Below the pieces are notes generated by a model. The model saw only the letters and a program-made list of their open reading frames with translations, searched no databases and was not told the origin of the DNA. A program made the translations under genes and the position numbers. A DNA stretch of 64,000 nt from JAAYVZ01 sp035384965 (GTDB lineage Bacteria; Acidobacteriota; Thermoanaerobaculia; Thermoanaerobaculales; Thermoanaerobaculaceae): NCBI GenBank assembly GCA_035384965.1, contig DAOOJE010000007.1, positions 1 to 64,000 of the forward strand, given 5' to 3'. Below, in pieces: positions 34,193 to 43,983 of the stretch; the stretch's first letter is position 1; each line of letters begins with the position of its first letter.

Positions 34193-35320
34193 GTGCCAGG
34201 CCGGTTCGTCGTCGTGGCCGGGGACGGCGCCACGCGGGCCCGTGCCGGTGAGCTCTCGACACGGCACGGGATCGTGCGTACCCCCGCCTTCATGCCGGTG
34301 GGCACGGCAGCCAGCGTCAAGGGCCTGGCTCCCTGGGAACTGCGAGCGCTCGGGCCGGAAATGGTGCTGTGCAACACCTACCACCTGCTCCTGCGGCCGG
34401 GGGTCGAGACGGTCGAGCGTCTCGGCGGCCTGCACGCCTTCATGGGCTGGGACGGCCCGATCCTCACCGACTCGGGCGGGTTCCAGGTGTTCTCCCTGGC
34501 CGGGCGCCGGCGCTTCGACGAGGACGGCGTGACGTTTCGCTCGCACCTCGACGGCAGCGAGCTGCGTCTCACCCCCGAAAGCTGCGTCGACAGCCAGCGG
34601 CGTCTGGGTGTCGACATCGCCATGGCGCTCGACGTCTGTCCGGCACTGCCGGCGGCGCCCGCCGACCTCGAGCGGGCGGTGGAGCTCAGCGGGCGCTGGG
34701 CGGCGCGCTGTCGGGCCGCCCTGGCGCCCGGGGGCGGTACCTTGCTGTTCGGCATCGTCCAGGGCGGGCTCGATCTCGGACTGCGGCGGCGCGCCGCCGA
34801 GGAGATCGGCAGCATGGGGTTCGACGGCCACGCCCTCGGGGGGCTGTCGGTGGGCGAGCCGCCGCCCGAGATGTGGCAGGCGGTGGACGCGTGCGCGCCG
34901 ATGCTGTCGGCCGATCGGCCGCGCTACCTCATGGGTGTCGGCACGGTCGTGGACATCGTCCACGCGGTGGCGGCGGGGATCGACCTCTTCGACTGCGTCA
35001 TCCCCACCCGCAACGCCCGCAACGGGTTGCTGCACACTTCGCGCGGGCCGGTCGTGCTCAAGCACGCCCGCTGGCGGCACGCCGAGGAGCCGCCCGACCC
35101 GGCCTGCGACTGCCCGACCTGCCGCACGTGCTCGCTGGCGTATCTGCGGCATCTGTTCGTCGCCAGGGAGGCCGCGGTCGTGGTCCTGGGCACCGTCCAC
35201 AACCTGCACTTCTACCTCTCCTTGATGCGGCACCTGCGTTCGGCTATCATGACCGGCCGCTTCGCGGCAACGCGCGGCGAGCTGCTGGCCCGTTTCGGCG
35301 CCGCCGGCGAGGAGACGTGA
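34193..35320 (+). CDS. tgt: tRNA-guanine transglycosylase
   Basis: The 375-aa enzyme inserts the queuosine precursor preQ1 at position 34 of GUN-anticodon tRNAs. Visible are the nucleophile-containing TDSGGFQVFSL, GGLSVGEPPPEMW, DCVIPTRNARNGLLHT with the catalytic Asp, and the zinc site CDCPTCRTCSLAYLRHL. The GTG at 34193 abuts the lolA TAG, and the end overlaps yajC (TGATG). The tgt-yajC-secD-secF order is widely conserved. Confidence 0.95.
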   Translation: MPGRFVVVAGDGATRARAGELSTRHGIVRTPAFMPVGTAASVKGLAPWELRALGPEMVLCNTYHLLLRPGVETVERLGGLHAFMGWDGPILTDSGGFQVFSLAGRRRFDEDGVTFRSHLDGSELRLTPESCVDSQRRLGVDIAMALDVCPALPAAPADLERAVELSGRWAARCRAALAPGGGTLLFGIVQGGLDLGLRRRAAEEIGSMGFDGHALGGLSVGEPPPEMWQAVDACAPMLSADRPRYLMGVGTVVDIVHAVAAGIDLFDCVIPTRNARNGLLHTSRGPVVLKHARWRHAEEPPDPACDCPTCRTCSLAYLRHLFVAREAAVVVLGTVHNLHFYLSLMRHLRSAIMTGRFAATRGELLARFGAAGEET

Positions 35321-35619
35321 TGGACCCAAAGAACCCGATCGTGCAGTTCCTGCCGTTCGTCGTCATCTTCGCGATCTTCTACTTCTTGCTCATCATGCCG
35401 ATGCGCAAGCGGCAGAAGAAGCACCAGGAAATGCTGTCGAAGCTCAGCAAGGGCGACCGCGTGGTCACGTCCGGAGGGATTTTCGGCACCGTGGTGGAGG
35501 TGCAAGGCGACCGCGTGATCCTGCGTGTGGCGGACAACGTGAAGCTCGAGGTGGCGATCTCGGCGATCGCGGGTCTCGCGAAGGACGCCGCCGATGTCAA
35601 CCTCGCCCCGAGCGAGTGA
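35320..35619 (+). CDS. yajC: Preprotein translocase subunit YajC
   Basis: This 99-aa protein has a single N-terminal membrane helix (FLPFVVIFAIFYFLLIMPM), then a basic cytosolic part (RKRQKKHQEMLSKLSKGDRV) and VVTSGGIFGTVVEV, all typical. It associates with SecDF. The start overlaps tgt, and secD begins 9 bp downstream. Confidence 0.95.
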   Translation: MDPKNPIVQFLPFVVIFAIFYFLLIMPMRKRQKKHQEMLSKLSKGDRVVTSGGIFGTVVEVQGDRVILRVADNVKLEVAISAIAGLAKDAADVNLAPSE

Positions 35620-35628
35620 GGAGGGGAT

Positions 35629-37188
35629 ATGCAGCGCAAGCTCATGTGGCGCTGGATTCTGATCGGGATCGTGACGGCGGGCGCGGTCTACTTCATGTAC
35701 CCGCCCGACCAGAAGGTCAAGCTCGGGCTCGACCTCAAGGGCGGCATTCACCTGGTGCTGCAGGTCAACCAGATGGATGCGGTGCGCGCCGAGGTGGACG
35801 ACGCCATGGAGCGCGTGCGCGCCGAGCTGGCCTCCAAGGGCTTTCCCCCCGAGTCGATGGCGCGGCTGGAGGAGGGCGACGGCTTCCGCTTCAAGCCCCT
35901 CGCCAACACTTCCGAGAAGCTGCTCGACAAGGTGCTAGGCGACCGGCTGCCGGACTTCAACGTCACCCCCGGCGTCGAGATCACGGCTCGCCTCAAGCCC
36001 GAGGTCAAGCGCGCGGTCCAGGACATGGCGGTCCGCCAGGGGCTCGAGACGATCCGCAACCGCATCGACCAGTTCGGGGTCGCCGAGCCGACGATCCAGC
36101 GCCAGGGCCTCGAAAGCAACCGCATCGTGGTCCAGCTCCCCGGCGTCGACGACCCCGGGCGGGTCAAGGAGCTGATCCGTTCCACGGCGTTCCTCGAGAT
36201 CAAGCCGGTGGTGCGCGTGGCGCCCAGCGAGGAAGCGCTGCTGGCCACGACCGGCGGGGTGGTGCCCGACGACTCGCAGGTCGTGCCCGGCGATGTGGAA
36301 GGGGCCGATGGCCGTGTCACGGGCCGCGAGTACTACCTCGTCAAGAAGGCCTCGGTGGTGACCGGCCGTGACCTCCGCAACGCCCGCCGCTCGCAGGACC
36401 AGTACAACCAGCCGGCGGTCCACTTCTCGCTCACGCCCGAGGGGGCCCGCAAGTTCGGCGAGTACACCGCGGCCCACATCGGGGACCGCATGGCGATCGT
36501 GCTCGACAACAAGGTTCGCTCGGCGCCTTCGATCCGCTCGCGCATCGACGATTCGGGGATCATCGAAGGCAGTTTCACGGTCCAGTCGGCCGAGGACCTG
36601 GCGCTGGTGCTGCGGGCCGGCGCCTTGCCGGCCTCGATCACCTACCTCGAGGAGCGCACCGTGGGCCCGAGCCTCGGGCGCGACTCGATCGTGCGCGGCA
36701 TCCGCGCCGGTCTCGCCGGCCTCGCCTTGATCGTGGTCTTCATGCTCATTTACTACAAGGGGGCGGGGATCAACGCGGTGACGGCCCTGATCCTCAACGC
36801 CGTGATCCTGATCGGCGTGATGTCGGCGTTCAACGCCACGCTGACGCTGCCGGGCATCGCCGGCATCATCCTCACCATAGGCATGGCGGTGGATGCCAAC
36901 GTGCTGATCTTCGAGCGCATCCGCGAGGAGCTCGAACTCGGCAAGACGGTGCGCTCGGCGATCGACCTGGGGTTCCAGCGTGCGCTCTCCGCCATCATCG
37001 ATTCCAACCTCACGACCATCATCTCGGCCCTCTTCCTGTTCCAGTTCGGGACCGGTCCGATCAAGGGCTTCGCGGTGTCGCTGACCATCGGCTTGCTGGC
37101 CTCGATGTTCACCGCGGTGTTCGTGTCGCGGGCCATCTTCGACCTGGTGCTGTCGCGCCGCGAGAAGGTCACGGCGCTGTCGATCTAG
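35629..37188 (+). CDS. secD: Protein translocase subunit SecD
   Basis: In this 519-aa protein an N-terminal helix is followed by LGLDLKGGIHLVLQV and the large periplasmic domain (P1: LETIRNRIDQFGVAEPTIQR; DNKVRSAPSIRSRI). Five further helices include GIAGIILTIGMAVDANVLIFERIREEL, the conserved proton-path region. It pulls secreted proteins through SecYEG using the proton-motive force. GAGGAGGGG precedes the ATG. Confidence 0.96.
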   Translation: MQRKLMWRWILIGIVTAGAVYFMYPPDQKVKLGLDLKGGIHLVLQVNQMDAVRAEVDDAMERVRAELASKGFPPESMARLEEGDGFRFKPLANTSEKLLDKVLGDRLPDFNVTPGVEITARLKPEVKRAVQDMAVRQGLETIRNRIDQFGVAEPTIQRQGLESNRIVVQLPGVDDPGRVKELIRSTAFLEIKPVVRVAPSEEALLATTGGVVPDDSQVVPGDVEGADGRVTGREYYLVKKASVVTGRDLRNARRSQDQYNQPAVHFSLTPEGARKFGEYTAAHIGDRMAIVLDNKVRSAPSIRSRIDDSGIIEGSFTVQSAEDLALVLRAGALPASITYLEERTVGPSLGRDSIVRGIRAGLAGLALIVVFMLIYYKGAGINAVTALILNAVILIGVMSAFNATLTLPGIAGIILTIGMAVDANVLIFERIREELELGKTVRSAIDLGFQRALSAIIDSNLTTIISALFLFQFGTGPIKGFAVSLTIGLLASMFTAVFVSRAIFDLVLSRREKVTALSI

Positions 37189-37197
37189 GGGGTCTCC

Positions 37198-38364
37198 ATG
37201 CGTATCTTCCACAACACCAACATCCGGTTCATGCGCTTCAAGTGGCTGTGGCTGGGGGGGGCCCTCGCGGCCATCGCTGCGTCGCTGCTCCTCCTCACGG
37301 TCGGGCCTGGGCTCAAGCTCGGCGTCGACTTCGCCGGCGGCACCCAGATCACCCTCAAGTTCAAGCAGGAGCCGGATCCATCCCGCATCCGCAAGGCCCT
37401 CGAGGATCTCCGGATCGGCACCGTGACGATCCAGCGCTTCGGAGACCCCGGTGACCGCGAGCTGCTCGTCCGCATGCAGAACCCCAAGCAGGAGGAAGGC
37501 GACTTCGCGGCGCCGATGGTGGCGGCACTCGACAAGGAGTTCAACAAGGAGCAGGCCGCGATCCGCATGAACCTGCAGGGCGCCGAGGTGATCGCCAACG
37601 CCCTCGTGGACGCCGACCCGGACAGCATCGGCGGCACGGTCGGCGGCCGGCAGGCGTACTACCGGCCGATGGTCGACGCCATCCTCGAGTCCCGCAAGCA
37701 AAAGGGGCTGCTCGAAGGCCCCGGCGACCTAGCGGGGATCGCTCAGCTTTCAGCCGGCGTCCGCACTTACCTCTCGCAGAACGCTCACTTCGGCGAGTTC
37801 TCGCTGCTGGCGGCCGACAACGTCGGGCCGCTGGTCGGCAAGGACCTCCAGAAAAAGGCGACGTACGCCGTGCTGTTCTCGCTCGTCGGCATGCTGGTCT
37901 ACATCTGGTTCCGGTTCCAGCTGCCGTACGGTCTCGGCGCCATCGTCGCGCTGGCGCACGACACGATCATCGCTCTCGGGGCGCTCTCGCTCACCGGCCG
38001 GGAAATCGAGATCCCCACCATCGCTGCGCTGCTGACGCTGGTCGGTTACTCGACCAACGACACGGTGGTCATCTTCGACCGCATCCGCGAGCGCATCAAG
38101 CTCGACCGCGGCAAGCCGCTCGAGGCCGTGATGGACCTCGCGCTCAACCAGACGCTGGCCAGGACCGTGATCACCTCCGGCTTGACGTGGTTCGTGGTCA
38201 TCTCCCTCTTCCTGTTCGGGGGCGACGTCATCAACACCTTCGCTTTCGTGCTCCTGATCGGCATCGTCGTCGGCACCTACTCGTCGATCTACATCGCCAC
38301 GCCGGTCGCGTTGTTAGCTTCCAACTGGATCGAGAACCGCCGGGCGCTGAAGCGCCGCCGGTAG
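37198..38364 (+). CDS. secF: Protein translocase subunit SecF
   Basis: The 388-aa protein has LGVDFAGGTQITLKF near the N-terminus and six membrane helices with LVGYSTNDTVVIFDRIRERI and LNQTLARTVITSGLTWFVV. It is somewhat longer than E. coli SecF because of an expanded periplasmic part (about 60-200). It partners SecD, whose stop is 9 bp upstream, and ends the secretion unit. Confidence 0.96.
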   Translation: MRIFHNTNIRFMRFKWLWLGGALAAIAASLLLLTVGPGLKLGVDFAGGTQITLKFKQEPDPSRIRKALEDLRIGTVTIQRFGDPGDRELLVRMQNPKQEEGDFAAPMVAALDKEFNKEQAAIRMNLQGAEVIANALVDADPDSIGGTVGGRQAYYRPMVDAILESRKQKGLLEGPGDLAGIAQLSAGVRTYLSQNAHFGEFSLLAADNVGPLVGKDLQKKATYAVLFSLVGMLVYIWFRFQLPYGLGAIVALAHDTIIALGALSLTGREIEIPTIAALLTLVGYSTNDTVVIFDRIRERIKLDRGKPLEAVMDLALNQTLARTVITSGLTWFVVISLFLFGGDVINTFAFVLLIGIVVGTYSSIYIATPVALLASNWIENRRALKRRR

Positions 38365-38409
38365 GTGCGCGAGGCGTGTCTCCGGCCGGGCCGTGACCCG
38401 GCCGTGTCG

Positions 38410-38433
38410 AGCGGCGGCTGCGAAGCCGCCGCT
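38410..38433 (+). terminator. Stem-loop after secF
   Basis: Perfect 10-bp arms (AGCGGCGGCT/AGCCGCCGCT) close a GCGA tetraloop 46 bp after the secF stop. The following TCGCC is not a T tract, so this is a likely mRNA end or attenuator with weak intrinsic termination. Confidence 0.5.
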
Positions 38434-38479
38434 TCGCCATCGGGGCGGGCCTTGGAACCGTGGCGGGCGCGGCCGGTGG

Positions 38480-38485
38480 TACACT
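38480..38485 (+). promoter_or_regulatory. -10-like element before the RND exporter gene
   Basis: TACACT occurs in the 226-bp secF-RND gap, about 105 nt before the chosen GTG. A 15-codon frame (GTG 38550 to TGA 38594) lies between and ends in a GTGA overlap with the exporter start, resembling a leader ORF. Confidence 0.35.
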
Positions 38486-38590
38486 CGCCCGCCGCCAGGC
38501 TCGGAACGTCCGCTCCCGCCGCCTGGCTCGAAGGGAGAGCACGCAGCTCGTGACGACCCCGTGGCCTCCGCTCCCCGAACGGCGCGCGGC

Positions 38591-41188
38591 GTGAGCGACT
38601 CCGTGTCTTTCGGCCGCCAGCCCGACCGCAAGCAAGAGCTACTGCTGGCGGTCGAGTCCCTCAGCCGCCGCCGCTGGGGCGTGGTGCTGGCGGTCTCGGC
38701 GATCGTCTTCGCGCTGTCGTCGTGGCTGGGTTCCAGGGTCCGCCTGGAGTCGGACGTCCTGAAGCTGATCCCCCGGGGCAACCAGGAGGTCGACACCTTC
38801 CGGCAGGCGCTCGCCGACTTCGGGTCGATCGACTACCTCATGGTGCTGCTGGAGACCGACACGAGCGAGCGGGTCGACGCGCTGGTCGAACACGCCGACC
38901 TCCTCGCCGAGCGGCTGGGCGCCCGCAAGGATCTCGTCGAGTCGGTCGAGTACCGGGTCCGGCCGGACCCGCGCTTTCTCGAGCTGTTCCGCGAGAACGC
39001 CCTGCTCTTTCTCGCTCCCGAGGAACTCGGGGAGGTGGCGGCGAAGCTGACCGACGAGGCGATCGCGCTGCAGGTGCGCGACGACCACGCCGCGCTGTCC
39101 TCGCCAATGGGGGCGTTCCGCGAGGAGTTCCTGCTCGAGGACCCGCTCGGGCTGATGCCGGTGTTCGCGAAGCGGCTGCTCGGCCAGCACGGGTCCTTGC
39201 GGCTGGACCTTTCGAGCGGGTACTACCTGTCGCAGGACGGCCGGTCGCTCATCATGCTCGTCAAGCCCCGGCAGGCCTCCCAGGACCTGCAGTTTTCAAG
39301 GCGGCTCGTGGAGGCGGTGAGGGAGGACGCGGTGGCGGTGCAGGTCGAGCTTGCCCCCGACCCGTCCGTTCCCTCGCCGGTGGCGATCCGGCTCGGCGGC
39401 AACCCGGCGATGCTGGTGGAGGAGACGGAGCTGCTGCGGCGCACTGTCATCGTCACTGGCTCGGCGGCGTTCGTGGCGGTGCTCGGCCTGTACCTGCTGT
39501 GCTACCGGCGCGTCGCCACGCTGTTCTACTCGAGCCTGCCGCTCATGCTCGGCCAAGCGGCGTGCTTCGCCGTCGCCTACTTCTACCCCGGCAGCCTCAA
39601 CTCGGCGTCGGCCGCTCTCCCGGCGCTGCTGATGGGGCTCGGGACGGACTTCACGATCGTGATGTACGCGCGCTACGTCGAGGAGCGGCAGAGCGGGCGG
39701 AGCCTGGCCGAGGCCACCGAGGCGATGGTCGGGGAGGGAGGGCTGGGCGTCTTCACCGGGGCGGTCACCTCGGCCGGCACGTTCTATGCGCTGTGTATCA
39801 GCTCGTACCGCGGGCTCTCGGACCTCGGCTTCCTGATCGGCACCGGGATCGTGCTGTGCGGCATCGCCATCGTCTTCATGCTGCCGGCGATGATCGTGTG
39901 GAACGAGGGGGTGCGGCCGCGCCTGGGACCGGTCAAACGGCTCCACCTGCAATCGTTCGGGCTCGAGCACGGCCTGGCGTGGGCGGCGCGGCGGCCCGCC
40001 GCCGCGATCGGGGCCGTCGTCGCGCTGACTGCGGTTGCGGGGTGGGGGGCCTGGCAGCTCGACTTCGACGAGAGCATCGACTCGCTGCGCTCGACCGAGT
40101 CGGCGTCGTACCGGGTGCAGCGAGACATTGCGGCGCGCTTCGGCGCCTCGCTTTCGTACATGATGGCGATCTGCGAGAGCCGGACGCTCGACGAGGCGGT
40201 GGCGCTGGCCGCCAGGGTCGACGAGCGGCTGCAGCCGTTCGTGGCCGCCGGCGTGGTGGGGCGGGTCGAGTCGATCCACAGCTATCTTCCCCCGGCCGAC
40301 CGGCAGCGGGAAGTGCTGGAGGCGCTGGCGCGCGGCCGCTCCGACGTCTTCGATCCGGCCCGCATCCGCCGGGCGCTCACCAGGGAGCTGGAGGCTAACG
40401 GGTTCCGGGTCGAGCCGTTCGAGCCGTACCTGGCTCGCCTCGACCGTTTCCTCGCGCCGGCGCGGCCGATCGGCGTCGGCGACCTCGAGGGCAAGGGGCT
40501 GGACCGCATCGTCCATCGCTACGTGAGGCATGAAGCCGGCCGGGCGCGAGTCGTCACGTACCTTTACCCGACGCGGCCCGAGTGGCGCCGGACCCCGCCG
40601 CCCGGGCTCGTGGAGGCGCTCGCCGGCGGCGATCCGGGCATCACCGTCACCGGCACCAACGTCCTGGGCCGGGAGCTGAAGCGCATCTTCCTGCGCGATG
40701 CCCGGCGGGCGGCGGTGCTCGGCATCGTGCTCGTGGCGGCGCTGCTGCTCGTGGACTTCCGCAGCCTGCGCCTGACGGCGGTCGCCATGGCCCAGCTCGT
40801 GTGCGGGATCGTCCTCATGATGGGGGTGATGTACGCGCTCGGGATGCAGATCAACTACGCCAACGCCTTCGTCGCGACGATGATCATGGGGGTGGGGATC
40901 GACTACGGCATCCACCTTGTACACCGCCTCCATCGCAACGGAGGGCGGATCGACGACGGCGTCCTGGAGACCGGCAAAGGGGTGGTCCTCGCGGCGGCCA
41001 CCAACATTGCCGGGTTCGGGACCCTCATGCTGGGCAACTACCCGGCGCTGCGCTCGCTCGGGGTGATGGCGCTGATCGGGTCGATCACCTGCCTGCTGAC
41101 CGCCCTCACCCTGGTGCCGGCGCTCATGGCCGGGCGCTGGCGGCGGTCCGACCTGGCCACTGCGCAGTCTGATACTCTCGACCGCTGA
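38591..41188 (+). CDS. RND-superfamily exporter (MMPL/HpnN-like)
   Basis: In this 865-aa protein an N-terminal helix (WGVVLAVSAIVFALSSWLG) leads to a periplasmic domain, six helices, a second periplasmic domain and six more helices. The duplicated layout includes MGLGTDFTIVMYARYVEE and MGVGIDYGIHLVHRLHRN, the paired charged motifs of MMPL/HpnN lipid exporters. Hopanoid or another envelope lipid is a plausible cargo. The start is uncertain: GTG 38591 or GTG 38561. It overlaps the ABC ATPase gene (TGATG). Confidence 0.82.
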   Translation: MSDSVSFGRQPDRKQELLLAVESLSRRRWGVVLAVSAIVFALSSWLGSRVRLESDVLKLIPRGNQEVDTFRQALADFGSIDYLMVLLETDTSERVDALVEHADLLAERLGARKDLVESVEYRVRPDPRFLELFRENALLFLAPEELGEVAAKLTDEAIALQVRDDHAALSSPMGAFREEFLLEDPLGLMPVFAKRLLGQHGSLRLDLSSGYYLSQDGRSLIMLVKPRQASQDLQFSRRLVEAVREDAVAVQVELAPDPSVPSPVAIRLGGNPAMLVEETELLRRTVIVTGSAAFVAVLGLYLLCYRRVATLFYSSLPLMLGQAACFAVAYFYPGSLNSASAALPALLMGLGTDFTIVMYARYVEERQSGRSLAEATEAMVGEGGLGVFTGAVTSAGTFYALCISSYRGLSDLGFLIGTGIVLCGIAIVFMLPAMIVWNEGVRPRLGPVKRLHLQSFGLEHGLAWAARRPAAAIGAVVALTAVAGWGAWQLDFDESIDSLRSTESASYRVQRDIAARFGASLSYMMAICESRTLDEAVALAARVDERLQPFVAAGVVGRVESIHSYLPPADRQREVLEALARGRSDVFDPARIRRALTRELEANGFRVEPFEPYLARLDRFLAPARPIGVGDLEGKGLDRIVHRYVRHEAGRARVVTYLYPTRPEWRRTPPPGLVEALAGGDPGITVTGTNVLGRELKRIFLRDARRAAVLGIVLVAALLLVDFRSLRLTAVAMAQLVCGIVLMMGVMYALGMQINYANAFVATMIMGVGIDYGIHLVHRLHRNGGRIDDGVLETGKGVVLAAATNIAGFGTLMLGNYPALRSLGVMALIGSITCLLTALTLVPALMAGRWRRSDLATAQSDTLDR

Positions 41189-41889
41189 TGGCGGCTCCCC
41201 CGGTCTTCGATGCGCGCGGCCTCGCCAAGCGCTACCGCCTGGGCCAGACGACGGTCGAGGCGCTGCGCGGCGTCGACCTCCGGGTCGCGGCGGGAGAGAT
41301 GCTGGTGGTGGCGGGGCCGTCGGGCTCGGGCAAGAGCACGCTGCTGCACCTGCTGGGGACGCTCGACGAGCCGGACGAGGGGTCGCTGGCGATCGACGGG
41401 ATTCAGACCTCCGCCATGGGGGAGCGAGCGCGCACGGCGTTCCGGCGCGCCCGCCTCGGCTTCGTGTTCCAGACGTTCAACCTGCTGCCGGTGCTCTCCG
41501 CCCAGGAAAACGTGGAGCTGCCGCTGTGGCTGGCTGGCGTGGGCGCCCGGGAGCGCCGGGCGCGGGCGCGCGAGGCGCTGGCGGAAGTGGGCCTGGGCAC
41601 CCGGCTCGGGCACCGGCCCGACCAGCTCTCCGGCGGCGAGCGGCAGCGGGTGGCGATTGCCAGGGCGCTGGTCCACCGGCCGCTCGCGGTCCTGGCCGAC
41701 GAGCCGACCGGCAACCTCGACTCGGAGACTGCCGCCGCCGTCATGGACCTCGTGGTGGAGCTCAACCGCGCCAGCGGGACGGCGTTCGTCGTGGCCACCC
41801 ACGATCCGGCGCTGATCGCGCGCGCCCCGCGCCGGGTGACGCTGCGCGATGGACGGGTCGCCGGCGACGCGAGGCAGGTGCCGGCGTGA
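41188..41889 (+). CDS. ABC transporter ATP-binding protein (LolD/MacB type)
   Basis: The 233-aa protein has Walker A GPSGSGKSTLLHLLGTLD, the Q-loop VFQTFNLLPVLSAQENVELP, signature LSGGERQRVAIARAL and Walker B VLADEPTGNLDSET, with an H-loop in VATHDPALIA. The sequence is of the LolD/MacB/FtsE class. It pairs with the permease that starts within its stop codon (GTGA). Confidence 0.92.
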   Translation: MAAPPVFDARGLAKRYRLGQTTVEALRGVDLRVAAGEMLVVAGPSGSGKSTLLHLLGTLDEPDEGSLAIDGIQTSAMGERARTAFRRARLGFVFQTFNLLPVLSAQENVELPLWLAGVGARERRARAREALAEVGLGTRLGHRPDQLSGGERQRVAIARALVHRPLAVLADEPTGNLDSETAAAVMDLVVELNRASGTAFVVATHDPALIARAPRRVTLRDGRVAGDARQVPA

Positions 41890-43130
41890 GACTGGCCCTG
41901 CTTGCGCTGCGCAACCTGGCCCGCAACCGGCGGCGGACCGCGATTTCCCTGGCCGTCGTTGCGACCGGGACGGCGGCGTTGCTGCTCACCGCGGGGTTCA
42001 TGGCGTTCTCGTTCGAGGGGCTCGCGGAGGCGATGATCCACGGCGGGCTCGGCCACCTCGAGATCGCGCTCGCCAGCGCGGCCGAAGGCCGCACCGCGAC
42101 GCTCGAGCGCTCGGCGGCGGAGGGTCTCGACGACTGGCAGGAGGTGCAGGCGCGGGTCGAGGCGCTCGAGGGCGTGCTCGCGGCGTCGCCGACGCTGCAC
42201 GTGGCGGGGATGGCCTCGACCGACAGCGGGAGGTCGGCGGCGTTCCTCGGTGTGGCCGGGGACCCGGTGCGCGAGCGGCGGATGGGGTTTTCCGTCAAGC
42301 TCCGCGCCGGGCAGCCGATGGCGGAGGCGCCGCCGCGCGAGGGCGAGGACCAGGTGATGGTGGCGCAGGGGCTCGCGCAGGTGCTGGGGATCGGTCCCGG
42401 CAGCCGCCTGACGCTGCTGGCCGTGGACCCCGACGGGATGCTCAACGCCCTCGACGTGACGGTCGCCGGCGTGATCACGACCGGGGTTCAAGAGCTCGAC
42501 ACCCGCTTCGTGCGGCTCCATCTCGGCTCGGCCCAGCGCCTGCTCTCCACCTCCCGGGTCTCGAACCTGCTCGTGACCCTCGACACGACGAGTCGCACCG
42601 AGACCATGGCGGCCCGCATGGGCGAGCTGCTTGCCGGGCACGAGCCGCCGCTCGCGGTCGTGCCGTGGACCGCGAGGGCTCCGTTTTACGCGCAGGTCAG
42701 GGCGCTGTACGCCGGGATCTTCTGGTTTCTCGGCTCCATCGTCTTCGCCCTCGTCGTGCTCGCGACCTCGAACACGCTGACCATGACCGTGATGGAACGG
42801 TTCAGGGAACTGGGGACGCTGCGCGCCCTCGGCACCTCGGTCTGGCAAGTGGCCGCCCTCGTCGGGCTGGAAGCGGTGTGGCTCGGCCTCCTCGGCGGGG
42901 TGGCGGGCGACCTGCTCGGCGCCGGGCTCATCGCGGTGCTGAACGGGATCGGTCTTGAGATGCCGCCTCCCCCCGGGGCAGTCGACCCGGTCGAACTGCG
43001 GGTGCTGGTCGTGCCGGAGGCGTTCGGCGGCGCGATCGTGCTCATGCTGGGCGTGCTCCTTTTGGCGGCGGTCGGGCCGGTGCTGCGCGTGGCGCGGCTG
43101 CGCATCGTCGAGGCGCTCGCCCACACCTGA
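41886..43130 (+). CDS. ABC transporter permease (FtsX/LolE/MacB type)
   Basis: In this 414-aa protein the first helix (RRRTAISLAVVATGTAALLL) precedes a MacB-like periplasmic core domain (about 50-280). Three C-terminal helices follow, with FWFLGSIVFALVVLATSNTL, MERFRELGTLRALGTS and GGAIVLMLGVLLLAAVGPVL. The MERxxExGxxRAxG motif is typical of the family. With a LolA-like gene next, lipoprotein release is a reasonable role. Confidence 0.88.
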   Translation: MRLALLALRNLARNRRRTAISLAVVATGTAALLLTAGFMAFSFEGLAEAMIHGGLGHLEIALASAAEGRTATLERSAAEGLDDWQEVQARVEALEGVLAASPTLHVAGMASTDSGRSAAFLGVAGDPVRERRMGFSVKLRAGQPMAEAPPREGEDQVMVAQGLAQVLGIGPGSRLTLLAVDPDGMLNALDVTVAGVITTGVQELDTRFVRLHLGSAQRLLSTSRVSNLLVTLDTTSRTETMAARMGELLAGHEPPLAVVPWTARAPFYAQVRALYAGIFWFLGSIVFALVVLATSNTLTMTVMERFRELGTLRALGTSVWQVAALVGLEAVWLGLLGGVAGDLLGAGLIAVLNGIGLEMPPPPGAVDPVELRVLVVPEAFGGAIVLMLGVLLLAAVGPVLRVARLRIVEALAHT

Positions 43131-43133
43131 GCC

Positions 43134-43979
43134 ATGCCTGGCCGCAACCATTTCCGCCTTTCGTGTCGCGCCGCTTTCGGCCGCTGGCGGCTCGGGTGCT
43201 GCCTGCTGGCTGCCGCTGCGGCCGCCGCCGCGCCCGCCTCGAGCCCCGCGCCGCTCGGGCCCGAGGAACGCGCGTTGCTGGCCCGGACGAACCTCTTTGC
43301 GAGCGTGCCTGAACGCTTTCACGCCACGCTGCGTGTCAGCCGGCCGGACTGGCCGAGGCCGCTGCGGGTCGAGGTGTGGCGTGGAGGGCGCGAGGCGCTG
43401 CTGGCGCGGGTGCTCGAACCCAGGCAAGCGGGCCGGTTCCTGCTCCAGCTCGGCAGCGAGCACTACCTCATCGCGCCGGGGGCGCGGCAGCCGGTCAGGC
43501 TAGGGGCCGGAGTCGCGGCCGCCGGTCCGGTCTCGTTCGAGCAGGTGCTGGGGATCGACGTGGAGCGCGACTTCGACGTCGAGCGCGTGGAAGCGGGCGA
43601 GCGGATCGTCACCTTCCACCTGGTCGCGAGGCCGGGCGGGGCGGCAGCGCGGGCAACGCCACGGGCGCGCTGGACGGTCGACCGGATACGCCTGCGGCCG
43701 GTGCGGCTCGACGTCGTGCTGGGCGACGGGAGGACCTCGCGCGTCGTCGAGTTCATGTCGTTTCTCGACGCCCGGACGCCGATGCCCTCCCACGTGGTCT
43801 TCAAGGACGTCCTCAGGGGCGGGCCGCCGACCGGCGTGGAGGTCGAGCGGTTCGAGGCGAACGCCGTGTCGGAAGGCCTCTTTTCGCTCTCCGACCACGC
43901 CGCCCGGGCCCAGCTCCCACCGCTGCCGCCGACGCGCTTGACGCGGCGGCCGCCGATCCGGGAGGTGTCCGTACAATAG
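43134..43979 (+). CDS. Outer-membrane lipoprotein-sorting protein (LolA-like superfamily)
   Basis: The 281-aa protein has a signal peptide (RLGCCLLAAAAAAAAPASS). The mature domain shows the LolA-superfamily pattern RFHATLRVSRPDWPRPLRVE, FLLQLGSEHYLIAPGARQP, VVEFMSFLDARTPMPSHVVF, close to proteins annotated as outer membrane lipoprotein-sorting protein. It starts 3 nt after the permease stop and likely works with it in moving lipid or lipoprotein across the periplasm. Confidence 0.72.
   Translation: MPGRNHFRLSCRAAFGRWRLGCCLLAAAAAAAAPASSPAPLGPEERALLARTNLFASVPERFHATLRVSRPDWPRPLRVEVWRGGREALLARVLEPRQAGRFLLQLGSEHYLIAPGARQPVRLGAGVAAAGPVSFEQVLGIDVERDFDVERVEAGERIVTFHLVARPGGAAARATPRARWTVDRIRLRPVRLDVVLGDGRTSRVVEFMSFLDARTPMPSHVVFKDVLRGGPPTGVEVERFEANAVSEGLFSLSDHAARAQLPPLPPTRLTRRPPIREVSVQ
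43972..43977 (+). promoter_or_regulatory. -10 element of relA/spoT, leaderless arrangement
   Basis: TACAAT sits 6 nt before the ATG at 43984 and overlaps the end of the upstream gene. A GGAGG 18 nt upstream is too far to act as Shine-Dalgarno. A TTGACG at 43938 is too far (28 bp) for a normal -35. Confidence 0.4.
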
Positions 43980-43983
43980 GACG

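Noticed and set aside
43938..43943. TTGACG as -35 for relA/spoT
   Set aside because: The spacer to TACAAT would be 28 bp, too long for sigma-70.
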